From the NCBI GenBank assembly GCA_037178675.1, contig JAYMGJ010000838.1, positions 1-19,753 on the forward strand: a DNA stretch of 19,753 bases, read 5' to 3'. Position numbers and translations under genes: made by a program. Positions within the stretch are counted from its first letter, which is position 1. Every line of letters starts with the position of its first letter. The DNA comes from Scleroderma bovista. Lineage: Eukaryota; Basidiomycota; Agaricomycetes; Boletales; Sclerodermataceae. Shown here one piece after another: positions 6,438 through 16,281 of this stretch. Below the pieces are notes generated by a model. The model saw only the letters and a list, made by a program, of their open reading frames with translations, was not told the origin of the DNA and searched no databases.

Positions 6438-7434
6438 TTAGGGGGGAGCAAAATCGCGAAGCGATTTTGCGATTAGCCAGCTTACTGACTGAGAGACGAA
6501 GGCGAAAGGGAAGGTGGTTCCTGTGCGGGGACAGAAGACCGGTGACCTTTCGGCGTTGTTGCCTCGTCAGCCCTTTCGTTATCTCTTATATACATGATCC
6601 GACGCTGAGTCGGAAACTCAAACGACGGGGTTGAAACGAACACGTTTCGCATAGCCCACCCTAATCGCCCAATCGCTACCAAGCTGGCAAGCGTCTCCGA
6701 TGCCAAGAACTCCGTCGGAGGAGGCAGAGCGGCACTACACACAGCCGTCACGGGTCAGGGATAGGTAAACTACTTACCCGGTCCAATTTGATTGGATCCC
6801 AAAACATCGGGATTTTAATCACCGTGTGACATCGTAACCCCTTGGGGGTACGTCAACGCTAGAGGCGTTACCTCGTTGCGGTGCTTCCATTGCATCAAAA
6901 CGTTTCGTTCTGAGCCCTATCCCGGGGTCTTGGCTCCGCTTGCAGAGCGGACATGCCTAGGGCATGAGGCCGGAGGCCTCATGTCCACCGGACCGAACCG
7001 GAGTCCGACCGGAGTTCCGCACCAAGATAACAATGTTACTCCGTCGGAGCGGAGAGAAGTGATCACATAGCCGGGGGAATGGTAACGAATCGGAGTTACC
7101 GGCGGGATCGGACCTTGGGCCTGCTCCGCACTATTCCCAACTCGTTGAAGAACTTCTGCCCGGGCCCCATGTGCCTTACGGGGAAAGTTCGGAGAAACTT
7201 CGGAGGGATTTGTCCGACCGGAGTCGGACCGAGCCTGGGCTCGCAGACAGCTAGTGCCTGATCACGTGACCGGTCCGCATTGAACCGATAGCCGGTGATC
7301 ACGTGACGGCCGGGGCTACCCAGCCTCCCTTCTAGGAATTTTAAACTCCGCCGGTTCCTAGCCTACACCACCGGTTAGGTATGGTTAGGTTCGGTTAGGT
7401 TCGGTGTTTAACCCGATTGGGTACAATTTAGGTA
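6438..7434 (-). repeat. pLTR of PLE-A, 5' copy
   Basis: This copy is indistinguishable by eye from 1674-2670. It abuts the RT leader at TTTAGTTAGGGGGG (6433-6446), which seems to be the unit-to-unit junction of the element, since copy B has the same joint at 12194-12208. Its telomere-side end falls in the degenerate telomere-like tract, where copy B has been attached. It carries the same terminal hairpin (6448-6470), TATA-like box (6585-6592) and structured blocks as the 3' copy. A transcript promoted here would run into the RT ORF. Confidence 0.85.
6503..6578 (-). ncRNA. Hammerhead ribozyme, PLE-A 5' pLTR
   Basis: Identical in sequence to the ribozyme at 1739-1814. Predicted cleavage between 6511 and 6510 would give an RNA starting CCCUUUCG about 120 nt upstream of the RT start codon, so it could set the 5' end of the element mRNA. 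Confidence 0.87.
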
Positions 7435-7447
7435 TTAGGTTAGGGGG
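7433..7447 (+). repeat. Telomeric tract at PLE-A / PLE-B junction
   Basis: The tract reads TATTAGG-TTAGGGGGG and joins the truncated 5' side of copy A to the 3' terminus of copy B. At 7435 the copy A sequence departs from the fuller version at 2671. Confidence 0.75.
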
Positions 7448-8420
7448 GAGCAAAAATCGCGAAGCGATTTTTGCGATATGTCCAGCTTGCGGAGCTAGAG
7501 AGACGAGTGCGAGAGGGAAGGTGGTTCCTGTGCGGGGACAGAAGACCGGGGTGCCTTTCGACTTATTGTCTCATCAGCCCTTCTCGTTATCTCTTTTATC
7601 CGTAGACCGTTGCTGAGTCGGAATCTCAAACAGCGGGGTTGGTACGGCAAAGTTACCACATGATTCCCTAATCAACCAATCGCTACTAAGCTGGCAAGCG
7701 TCTCCGATGCCGAGAACCACGTTGTGGGGGGCAGAGCGGCACTACACACAGCCTTCGCGATAGGAAGACGGTTACTCACTTAACCGATTGGACTAGACCC
7801 TTCAGGCCTTACTGCCGGTGTTAATTACCGTGCAACGTGTTCCCCCCTTGGGGGGACATCGATACATGAGGCGTTACCTCGATGTAATCGCTTCCATCGC
7901 ATTGGATCCTTAAGATCCGAGCCCTATCCCGGGGCCTTGGCGCCGCTTGCAGAGCGGCCATGCCTAGGGCATGAGGCGGAGCCTCATGTCCACCGATCGG
8001 ATCAAAGTCCGACGGGATTCCGCACCAAGGGAACGATGTTTCTCCGCCGGAGCGGAGCGAAGGCGGTTGCATAGCCGGGGCAACGGTAGCGAATCGGAGC
8101 TACCGGCGGGATCGGACCTAGGGCCAGTTCCGCACTATTGCCAACTCGTTAAAGAACTTCTGCCCGGGCCCCTTGTGCCGTACGGGGAAAGTTCGGAGAA
8201 ACTTCAAAAGGATTTATCCGACCGGAGTCGGACCGAGCCTAGACTCGCAGACAGCTCGTGCCTGATCACGTGACCGGTCCGCATTGAACCGATAGCCGGT
8301 GATCACGTGACAGCCGGGGCTACCCAGCTTCCTTTTTAGGAATTTTAAACTCCGCCGGTTCCTAGCCTACACCACCGGTTAGGTATGGTTAGGTTCGGTT
8401 AGGTTCGGTAGTTAACCCGG
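7442..8420 (-). repeat. pLTR of PLE-B, 3' copy
   Basis: Collinear with the A pLTR but diverged, with strongly conserved islands: hammerhead, block 7677-7753, hairpin 8085-8104 and CACGTG dyad 8263-8311. The terminal hairpin at 7450-7474 has an 11-bp perfect stem. A TATA-like ATAAAAG lies at about 7593-7600. Confidence 0.82.
7510..7586 (-). ncRNA. Hammerhead ribozyme, PLE-B 3' pLTR
   Basis: Minus strand: stem I CGAGAAGGG (7586-7578), CTGATGA, stem II GAC-AATAA-GTC, GAAA, short stem III GG/CC around the extra hairpin, UU, stem I CCCTCTCG (7517-7510). Relative to A, stem II changes GGC/GCC to GAC/GTC, and stem I changes an A-U pair to G-C with one bulged A. Pairing is retained in each case. Confidence 0.87.
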
Positions 8421-8480
8421 TTAGGGGTAGGGTTTAAGATTAGTTAGGTTGCAGTTAAGGTTGGTTAGGTTTTTGGTTCG
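8375..8480 (+). repeat. Degenerate telomere-like tract of PLE-B
   Basis: Repeated GGTTAGGT-type words in telomere polarity, starting as in A but diverging after ~8410. It lies between the RT stop and the pLTR body. Confidence 0.65.
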
Positions 8481-8536
8481 AACAAAAGCCGAGGTTCCGT
8501 TCGGGTGCCTCTAGCCTTATACTGCAGAGCCCTAGT

Positions 8537-11500
8537 CTAAATCTCTACATCGTTGATGTCGATGTCGATCAATTGATCCCAGTAGTCAGGAGATTCGTCC
8601 CGAGTACTGTCTAGCTCGCTCAGTAGCGATCGCTTCCAAGCTTGTGACACGTCGAATAGGTTGCGCGTACGCTTTCTACTCACGAGCCACCGTTTATCAC
8701 ATAGACCTGCACGCTTGACGTCGAAGATAGTTTCCTCGACTGAGCGCTCGACGGACTCACCGTCGGTCAGCCTACCATAGTGGGTAACAACCCAGTCACA
8801 AGGCCGTTCAGACGGCACCACGTTCTGCCACCGCGCGCTGGCCGTAACTTGGCCGAGACTAGCACACTCCCCTGAAGAGGAGGGCCCATCAGCGGTACCT
8901 TTAGACCCGGAGGGTCCGCAGGCTCCCTGCCAGTCACCCCGAGGGGGAGCAGGTGGCCGTTGCTTAGCAACAGAAACAGGGTACTCGTCTATGACGAACG
9001 TCCGAGCTTCCGGAGTGAACCCGATAGACCTTCCTAAGGGAATACCTGGTCGGAACTCGTGTCGGGACTTTTCTGCGGCGCTTTCTGTGCGCCACATGTG
9101 GTCATAGATGGCGTTAAGATACGTCATCCATTTGGCTGTGATAGTACTGCCGAGCTCATCGACATTGAACGCATACCATGCCGGATTAAACTCTGTTTTG
9201 AGGACCAGAACGGGCCGTGCGGGTTCCGGCTCAGAGAGCCGTTGTGCCCACCGTTCTGCTAGGTGATCCTTAGTCCAGGTTAATACCAACTTTTCTGGAT
9301 ACCCACGCGCCATATAGAGACCCTTAAGGTCTTTAATGGCTGAGACGTACTCCTCAACGGAGGACGAGAGCGTGGCCAGTCGTGACATCTCACCGATGTA
9401 AGTTCCCCGCTTAACATCTTTGGGGTGGTGAGATACCCATGGGATACGTTCTTTGTGGTTTAGCTTCTTCTGATAGGGTCGGTGACCGATCTGACCGGTG
9501 ACCGGATCGAGATACACCAACATGTCCAGGAACGGAACGTTATATTCCGAAGCTTCCCACAGTAGCCGAACACGTTCTTTGCCAGGGTCATCATATCGTA
9601 AGATAGATGCCACCTTAAGTGCGTTTTCCGCACTATCGGCATATACAATTCCAAGTACGTCATCGATATATCTACCGATGAACGCCCACCCTAAGTCCTT
9701 AAGCGATCGCTCGCTGGAGAAAAGATGTTCCTCAAAGTAGGCGCCCCATAGATTAGCGATGTCAGGCGATGGAGCCTGGCCCATTGCTAAGCCCTGAGTT
9801 TGGAGCCAGAAGCGGCCTTGGAATTCGACTACGTTATTCATATTGGCTATGACTAAACACCGGCGGAACAATTCTATTTGCCGCTCATTAAGCGTGTTTG
9901 AGTAGTGAGCCCTGAATAGAAGCATTACTATATCAAGGGCTTCTTCCAAGGGAATACTTGGATAGAATGCGACGACATCGCCGCTCACTATCCATGCTTT
10001 TTTGCATGGATCAAGCCGTAATGTTGAGAGTTTTCGTGCAAGATGCTTGGTACCATGTAACACGAATTTACAGCGCTCTACGAGCGGCTTCAACATTTTA
10101 GAGACGTACTTGGCAGCAGGGGCCTGGGCACTGGAGTGACATGGGATTATAGGCCGGTGTTTAACCGGCTTCTTATGGATCTTAGGGATCACATAGAACC
10201 GAGGAATACTCGGCATACCATCAGACCCTTCGGCCGGACATTTGTTTACCAGAAATTTAACAAGCTGCTCGCTCGCGCCTTCGGAGCCCATCTCCTCGGC
10301 GATGTCGCGAACTTCTCGTACTGTCTCTATGAGAATATCATTACAACGTTCAGTCGAGATCTCCTCGTACTGTGTTGGGTCACTTAAGATAGACTCAGCT
10401 CCCTCTATGAACCATTGCTTCGTGATTATAGCGATGCCGAGATTCTTATCGGTAATCGTCACAATTAGCTTATTTGCATGAAGTGACTCCTGGACGGCCT
10501 GCCAATCGATGAGACTAGAAGCGTAATCTCTGTGGGTTACGATTGTCGGTACGACTTCGGATATATAATTATTCACGTAAGTCCATCCGGCATCAAGGCC
10601 GTCCTGAATATATCGCTCCGGAGAGGGGGCCTCCTTCTTCCTGGGAAGATGAAGGTCATAATCAGGATCATAGTCCGTCTGTTGGGAAGTCACGCCGCTT
10701 CGTGCCTCCTCGTTCATGAAGTGAATACGCCACCTCAAACGTTCACAAAAATCATGATACGCATTTGCTATCAGTGACCCTAAGGGTCGTCTAGCGTACA
10801 TATAGCGAAGTCCAACAGAAAGCGATGTAGATATTAAACGGGGCAGTTCTACCCCGGGACCAACGTGCACGTCCGATCGGAATCTCATGGCCGCCACCAT
10901 AGCGGGCGGCGCCGACGAAAGGAGGTAGCGGACGGCTAGATCCAGGGGCAAGTTTAAGATCTCATCAGGGTATGATAACGGATTTTCATACCTCCAGGAA
11001 GCGGCGGCGACTATTCTCTCGCTTTGCCTTTGCCCTTCCTGTCGGGCGCATTGGAGGGACCAGGTTTGGGACCCGCGGACTTCTTGTCCTTGGTATGGAA
11101 GTTCCCTTGCTTCCCTGGTTTCTTGCCGGTGGCCTTGGCTTTGGCCTTCGCGCCGGCGTTTCCTCCCGCCTTCTTCCCTTTCCCCTTCTTGTCCACAAGG
11201 CCGTTTTTGACCATGTATTTGTGAACTTCGGACTAATGACAGTGACGTGTCTAAGTCAGAGAGTAGGAAGTGATCGGATGGACTCACGAAGGGTTTGAAC
11301 TTGAGCATGCGCTTCTCCAGAGCGCGTTGCACCAAGTCCTCCATCCTCGACTCCTCCGTTGCGTCACCCATTTCGACGTCGGTGGTGTCTTTCAACTTCT
11401 TCTTGGCCGCCTCGCGAGCCTCAGCGGCGAATCCCTTTGCTTCCTGGAGAACCAGGATGCGGACGCCAAACTGGACAAGATCTTCGTTGAGATCTTTTAC

Positions 11501-12151
11501 GAGACGTTCGAACGTAGGGTCGGTAGACCACTTGTCAATACGTTCGCCGCCATTCTGGTCAGGGACGATGACGGGTCGCTGATGCAACCCAGCCATTCGC
11601 TTGGCCACGGTGGCGACTGCGCTGCTCCAATCTCCGAGCCATTCTTGGGGCCGCGCAGCCTCCACGAAGAAGTCCCGTTCTTCTTCCTTCATCTTGATCG
11701 CCAGGTCCAGGGAGTCGGACTTACACTGGTCGACAAGCTTCTGGAAAGAAACTTCGGGTTTTTCCTCCATCTTCGAATCAAGCCAAGGCTTGTTGAATTG
11801 GAAGACAGGGACGTGCAGGCCCTGGATAGCCGTCGGGTAGGTCCCGTTGGCCTTGTGCCTTTCCAGTTTAGCGAGGGAGGCGGTGACGGACGCCTTTCTC
11901 TCCCCGATATCCTGTAAGGCTTTGAAATGGGGTCGGAGCGTCTCACGAAAATCGACCGGCACAAGTGCCAGGAGTTCCGTTAACGACGTGGCCATCCCTA
12001 AGGATAGAGTCCGCGCCGTCGACGCAGCATGAGGGAAGTCGCCAGAAGCTTTGACGAACGCCTCAATGCTCCCATGCACGTAACCTGCTTGCGCAGGGGA
12101 CATCGCACGGTGGCGCGAGGGGCCAGCAACTGGGGAGCGGGGATCAGTCAT
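8537..12151 (-). CDS. Penelope-like reverse transcriptase, 1204 aa (copy B)
   Basis: This is the sister of the copy A RT, with the same domain order and an intact ORF. The start at 12151 (MTDPRSPVAG) has G at -3. Residues 1-288 are the conserved N-terminal domain. DKNLG lies at ~568, PKIHKKP at ~656, GDVVAFYPSI with Asp at ~725, QGLAMGQ at ~786 and YIDD at 828-831. The C-terminal extension ends with the same KRWLVSRKRTRNLFDV block. There is no GIY-YIG motif. The stretch corresponding to the putative intron plus Lys-rich overlap (~289-385) is the least conserved part in this frame and is two residues shorter than in A. The RT core and C-terminal block are close to copy A, so protein-level constraint is likely. 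Confidence 0.9.
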   Translation of the reverse strand: MTDPRSPVAGPSRHRAMSPAQAGYVHGSIEAFVKASGDFPHAASTARTLSLGMATSLTELLALVPVDFRETLRPHFKALQDIGERKASVTASLAKLERHKANGTYPTAIQGLHVPVFQFNKPWLDSKMEEKPEVSFQKLVDQCKSDSLDLAIKMKEEERDFFVEAARPQEWLGDWSSAVATVAKRMAGLHQRPVIVPDQNGGERIDKWSTDPTFERLVKDLNEDLVQFGVRILVLQEAKGFAAEAREAAKKKLKDTTDVEMGDATEESRMEDLVQRALEKRMLKFKPFVSPSDHFLLSDLDTSLSLVRSSQIHGQKRPCGQEGEREEGGRKRRREGQSQGHRQETREARELPYQGQEVRGSQTWSLQCARQEGQRQSERIVAAASWRYENPLSYPDEILNLPLDLAVRYLLSSAPPAMVAAMRFRSDVHVGPGVELPRLISTSLSVGLRYMYARRPLGSLIANAYHDFCERLRWRIHFMNEEARSGVTSQQTDYDPDYDLHLPRKKEAPSPERYIQDGLDAGWTYVNNYISEVVPTIVTHRDYASSLIDWQAVQESLHANKLIVTITDKNLGIAIITKQWFIEGAESILSDPTQYEEISTERCNDILIETVREVRDIAEEMGSEGASEQLVKFLVNKCPAEGSDGMPSIPRFYVIPKIHKKPVKHRPIIPCHSSAQAPAAKYVSKMLKPLVERCKFVLHGTKHLARKLSTLRLDPCKKAWIVSGDVVAFYPSIPLEEALDIVMLLFRAHYSNTLNERQIELFRRCLVIANMNNVVEFQGRFWLQTQGLAMGQAPSPDIANLWGAYFEEHLFSSERSLKDLGWAFIGRYIDDVLGIVYADSAENALKVASILRYDDPGKERVRLLWEASEYNVPFLDMLVYLDPVTGQIGHRPYQKKLNHKERIPWVSHHPKDVKRGTYIGEMSRLATLSSSVEEYVSAIKDLKGLYMARGYPEKLVLTWTKDHLAERWAQRLSEPEPARPVLVLKTEFNPAWYAFNVDELGSTITAKWMTYLNAIYDHMWRTESAAEKSRHEFRPGIPLGRSIGFTPEARTFVIDEYPVSVAKQRPPAPPRGDWQGACGPSGSKGTADGPSSSGECASLGQVTASARWQNVVPSERPCDWVVTHYGRLTDGESVERSVEETIFDVKRAGLCDKRWLVSRKRTRNLFDVSQAWKRSLLSELDSTRDESPDYWDQLIDIDINDVEI
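11011..12151 (-). CDS. Spliced ORF1 product with Lys-rich tail, ~361 aa (copy B)
   Basis: Codons 1-288 (12151-11288) are followed, after removal of the 55-nt intron, by 73 codons in the second frame (11232-11014) and a TAG at 11011-11013. The tail SEVHKYMVKNGLVDKK...KAKATGKKPGKQ...KDKKSAGPKPGPSN...DRKGKGKARE matches that of copy A closely. From KAKATG onward only about four residues differ, fewer than in the overlapping RT frame. This independent copy is the main support for a real spliced product. Confidence 0.52.
11233..11287 (-). other. Candidate 55-nt spliceosomal intron (copy B)
   Basis: Minus strand: donor GTGAGT, acceptor CATTAG, CTGAC as possible branch site ~23 nt before the 3' end. 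Same length and position as in copy A, between a TTC and a TCC codon. PLEs are known to keep introns in genomic copies, which most retroelements do not. Confidence 0.65.
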
Positions 12152-12197
12152 GACGAACTGTTGTTTGTGACGAACCGCAAGTTTCCAAGCACGTTTA

Positions 12198-12992
12198 GTT
12201 AGGGGGGAGCAAAAATCGCGAAGCGATTTTTGCGATAAATCCAGCTTGCGGAGCTAGAGAGACGAGTGCGAGAGGGAAGGTGGTTCCTGTGCGGGGACAG
12301 AAGACCGGGGTGCCTTTCGACTTATTGTCTCATCAGCCCTTCTCGTTATCTCTTTTATCCGTAGACCGTTGCTGAGTCGGAATCTCAAACAGCGGGGTTG
12401 GTACGGCAAAGTTACCACATGATTCCCTAATCAACCAATCGCTACTAAGCTGGCAAGCGTCTCCGATGCCGAGAACCACGTTGTGGGGGGCAGAGCGGCA
12501 CTACACACAGCCTTCGCGATAGGAAGACGGTTACTCACTTAACCGATTGGACTAGACCCTTGAGGCCTTACTGCCGGTGTTAATTACCGTGCAACACGTT
12601 CCCCCCTTGGGGGGACAACGATACACGAGGCGTTACCTCGAGGTGATCGCTTCCATCGCATTGGATCCTTAAGATCCGAGCCCTATCCCGGGGCCTTGGC
12701 GCCGCTTGCAGAGCGGCCATGCCTAGGGCATGAGGCGGAGCCTCATGTCCACCGAAGCGGATCGAAGTCCGATCGGGATTCCGCACCAAGGGAACGATGT
12801 TTCTCCGCCGGAGCGGAGCGAAGGCGGTTGCATAGCCGGGGCAACGGTAGCGAATCGGAGCTACCGGCGGGATCGGACCTAGGGCCAGTTCCGCACTATT
12901 GCCAACTCGTTAAAGAACTTCTGCCCGGGCCCCTTGTGCCGTACGGGGAAAGTTCGGAGAGGAATCCGACCGGAGTCGGACCGAGCTGGGAC
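12198..12992 (-). repeat. pLTR of PLE-B, 5' copy, truncated
   Basis: Offset 4759 from the 3' copy at the ribozyme. At least ten differences by eye, for example near 12235, 12561, 12596, 12617, 12632 and 12754. Sequence is lost between CACCGAGC-like text at ~12985 and the telomeric tract, so the CACGTG dyad and degenerate tract are absent. It still holds the terminal hairpin (12209-12233), hammerhead, conserved block and covarying hairpin. Confidence 0.82.
12269..12345 (-). ncRNA. Hammerhead ribozyme, PLE-B 5' pLTR
   Basis: Same sequence as 7510-7586, with an intact core and stems. It lies ~120-190 nt upstream of the copy B start codon. Confidence 0.87.
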
Positions 12993-13011
12993 TAGGGTTA
13001 GGTTAGGGGGG
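12993..13011 (+). repeat. Telomeric tract at PLE-B / PLE-A3 junction
   Basis: TAGGG-TTAGG-TTAGGGGGG links the truncated 5' pLTR of copy B to the 3' terminus of copy A3. Confidence 0.8.
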
Positions 13012-14000
13012 AGCAAAATCGCGAAGCGATTTTGCGATTAGCCAGCTTACTGACTGAGAGACGAAGGCGAAAGGGAAGGTGGTTCCTGTGCGGGGACAGA
13101 AGACCGGTGACCTTTCGGCGTTGTTGCCTCGTCAGCCCTTTCGTTATCTCTTATATATATGATCCGAAGCTGAGTCTGAAACTCAAACGACGGGGTTGAA
13201 ACGGCACACGTTTCGCATAGCCCACCCTAATCGCCCAATCGCTACCAAGCTGGCAAGCGTCTCCGATGCCAAGAACTCCGTCGGAGGAGGCAGAGCGGCA
13301 CTACACACAGCCGTCACGAGTCAGGGATAGGTAAACTACTTACCCGGTCCAATTTGATTGGATCCCATAGTATCGGGAATTTAATCACCGTGTGACATCG
13401 TTAACCCCTTGGGGGTACGTCAACGCTAGAGGCGTTACCTCGTTGCGGTGCTTCCATTGCATCAAAACGTTTCGTTCTGAGCCCTATCCCGGGGTCTTGG
13501 CTCCGCTTGCAGAGCGGACATGCCTAGGGCATGAGGCCGGAGGCCTCATGTCCACCGGACCGGACCGGAGTCCGACCGGAGTTCCGCACCAAGATAACAA
13601 TGTTACTCCGTCGGAGCGGAGAGAAGTGATCACATAGCCGGGGGAATGGTAACGAATCGGAGTTACCGGCGGGATCGGACCTTGGGCCTGCTCCGCACTA
13701 TTCCCAACTCGTTAAAGAACTTCTGCCCGGGCCCCATGTGCCTTACGGGGAAAGTTCGGAGAAACTTCGGAGGGATTTATCCGACCGGAGTCGGACCGAG
13801 CCTAGGCTCGCAGACAGCTCGTGTCTGGTCACGTGACCGGTCCGCATTGAACCGATAGCCGGTGATCACGTGACGGCCGGGACTACCCAGCCTCCCTTCT
13901 AGGAATTTTAAACTCCGCCGGTTCCTAGCCTACACCACCGGTTAGGTATGGTTAGGTTCGGTTAGGTTCGGTGTTTAACCCGATTGGGTACAATTTAGGT
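13003..14000 (-). repeat. pLTR of PLE-A3
   Basis: Near-identical to the A pLTRs, with a one-base insertion near 13204 and scattered changes, including one in the first CACGTG motif region (~13827). Terminal hairpin at 13013-13035; conserved block at about 13237-13312; TATA-like box at about 13150-13160. The degenerate telomere tract continues to ~14040. Confidence 0.85.
13068..13143 (-). ncRNA. Hammerhead ribozyme, PLE-A3 pLTR
   Basis: Sequence identical to the A ribozymes in core and stems. Confidence 0.87.
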
Positions 14001-14100
14001 ACTAGTTAGGTTCGCGGTTAAGGTTTGGTTAGGTTTTTGGTTCGAACAAAAGCCGAGAATCCTGTACGGATGCTTCTAGCCTATAACCGGATTGCCCAAA

Positions 14101-16281
14101 TTAGACCATCATATCATCGATATCGATGTCGACCAATTGGTCCCAGTAATCGGGAGATTCGTCCCGAGTACTGTCTAGCTCAGCAAGAAGCGATCGCTTC
14201 CAAGCTTGTGACACGTCGAATAGGTTGCGCGTACGCTTTCTACTCACGAGCCACCTTTTATCACATAATCCAGCACGTTTAACGTCGAAGATGGTTTCCT
14301 CGACCGAGCGTCCGGCGGACTCACCGTCGGTCAGCCTACCATAATGGGTAACAACCCAGTCGCAAGGCCGCTCAGACGGCACCACGTTCCGCCACCGCGC
14401 GCTAGCCTGAACTTGGCCGAGACTAGCACACTCCCCTGAAGAGGAGGGCCCATCAGCGGTACCATTGGATCCGGAGGACCCGCCGGCTCCCTGCCAGTCA
14501 CCCCGAGGGGGAGCAGGAGGCTGTTGCTTAGCAACGGAAACAGGATACTCGTCTATAACGAACGTCCGAGCTTCCGGAGTGAACCCGATAGACCTTCCTA
14601 AGGGAATACCGGGCCGGAACTCATGTCGGGACCTTTCAGCGGCGTCTTCCGTACGCCACATGTGGTCATAGATGCCGTTCAAGTACGTCATCCATTGGGA
14701 TGTGATAGTCTTGCCGAGTTCATCGACATTGAACGCGTACCATGCCGGATTAAACTCGGTCTTAAGGACCAGAACGGGCCGTGCGGGTTCCGGCTCGGAG
14801 AGCCGTTGTTCCCACCGTTCTGCCAGGTGATCCTTAGTCCAAGTTAATACCAACTTTTCTGGATACCCACGCGCCATATAGAGACCCTTAAGGTCTTTAA
14901 TGGCCGAGACATACTCTTCAACAGAGGACGAGAGCGTGGCCAGGCGTGACATCTCACCGATGTAAGTTCCCCGTTTTACATCTTTAGGGTGGTGAGATAC
15001 CCATGGTATGCGTTCTTTGTGGTTTAGTTTCTTCTGATAGGGTCGGTGCCCGATCTGACCGGTAACCGGATCGAGATACACCAACATGTCCAGGAATGGA
15101 ACGTTATATTCCGAAACTTCCCACAGTAGCCGAACACGTTCTTTGCCAGGGTCATCGTATCGTAAGATTGATGCCACCTTAAGTGCGTTCTCCGCACTAT
15201 CGGCATATACAATTCCAAGAACGTCATCGATATATCTACCGATGAATGCCCACCCTAAGTCCTTAAGCGATCGCTCGCTGGAGAACAGGTGTTCCTCAAA
15301 GTAGGCACCCCATAGATTAGCGATGTCAGGCGACGGAGCCTGTCCCATTGCTAAGCCCTGAGTTTGGAGCCAGTAGCGTCCTTGAAATTCGACTACATTA
15401 TTCAGATTGGCTATGAGCAAACACCGGCGGAATAATTCTATTTGCCGCTCATTGAGCGTGTTCGCATAGTGTGCCTTGAATAGTAACATTACTATATCAA
15501 GTGCTTCTTCCAAGGGGATACTCGGATAGAAGGCGACGACATCGCCGCTCACTAACCAGGCCTTTTTAGACCGGTCTAGCCGTAATGTTGAAAACTTTCG
15601 TGCAAGGTGCTTGGTCCCATGTAACACGAATTTGCAGCGCTCTACAAGCGGCTTCAACATTTTGGAAACGTACTTAGCAACAGGGGCCTGGGCGCTGGAG
15701 TGACAGGGAATTATGGGCCGGTGTTTAACCGGCTTCTTATGTATCTTAGGGATAACATAGAACCGAGGAATACTCGGCAAACCCTCAGACCCTTCGGCCG
15801 GACATTTGTTTACCAGAAATTTAACAAGTTGCTCGCTCGCACCTTCGGAGTCTAGCCCCTCGGCGATAGCGCGAACTTCTCGTACTGTTTCCATGAGAAT
15901 ATCGTGACATCGTTCAGATGAGACAGGCTCATACTGTGATGCATCGTTCAAGATAGACTCGACGCCCTCTATGAACCATTGCTTCGTGATTATAGCTACA
16001 CCGAGGTTCTTATCGGTAATCGTCACAATGAGCTTATTTGCCCGTAGTGAGTCCTGGACGGCCTGCCAATCGATGAGACTAGAAGCGTAATCTCTGTGGG
16101 TTACGATCGTGGGTACGACTTCGGATATATAATTATTCACGTAAGTCCCTCCCGCGTCAAGGCCGTCCTGAATATATTGCTCCGGAATCGGGGCCTCCTT
16201 CTTCCTGGGAAGATGGAGGTCATAATCAGGGTCATAGTCGGTCTGTTGTTCGAGCGCGCCGCTACGCGCTTCCTCATTCAT
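14101..16281 (-). pseudogene. Truncated PLE reverse transcriptase, C-terminal 726 aa (A3)
   Basis: The reading frame is open from the break at 16281 to the stop at 14101 and corresponds to residues 481-1206 of the copy A RT. It keeps every RT motif (DKNLG, PKIHKKP, GDVVAFYPSI, QGLAMGQ, YIDD) and the C-terminal block. The N-terminal domain, intron, Lys-rich tail and N-terminal RT extension are gone, as are the promoter and 5' pLTR. The frame stays open a further 38 codons into unrelated DNA, up to a Met at 16395, but that extension is chance. The absence of stops suggests truncation was recent. Confidence 0.85.

Larger units (their letters stand above)
1677..7434 (-). mobile_element. Penelope-like element copy A (Coprina-type, EN-), complete
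   Basis: On the minus strand the element reads: 5' pLTR (7434-6438), short leader, RT ORF (6390-2770), ~100-nt spacer, degenerate telomere-like tract, and 3' pLTR ending in C6TAAC at 1674-1682. The 5' end faces the telomere and the 3' end the centromere. The two pLTRs show no difference by eye over ~997 bp at a constant offset of 4764. There is no target-site duplication; both flanks are telomeric tracts. This matches telomere-attached, endonuclease-deficient PLEs (Coprina in basidiomycetes, Athena in bdelloid rotifers). The RT ORF is open, so the copy may be active. Confidence 0.88.
7442..12992 (-). mobile_element. Penelope-like element copy B, complete
   Basis: Same architecture and orientation as copy A but a distinct subfamily: the RT proteins align end to end with many substitutions in the N-terminal third and few in the RT core. 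The 3' pLTR is at 7442-8420 and the 5' pLTR at 12198-12992. The 5' pLTR is shortened at its telomere side and has a small internal deletion near 12960-12965 relative to the 3' copy. The RT ORF is open. Telomeric tracts flank both ends. Confidence 0.87.
13006..16281 (-). mobile_element. Penelope-like element copy A3, 5'-truncated
   Basis: Same subfamily as A, with scattered substitutions. It has the 3' pLTR, the degenerate tract and the RT from the codon equivalent to residue 481 of copy A to the stop. Homology stops at 16281, within the ATTCAT text encoding the Met of IHFMNEEARSG. Unlike the other junctions, no telomeric repeat marks this break; hAT-bearing DNA follows directly. Confidence 0.87.
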
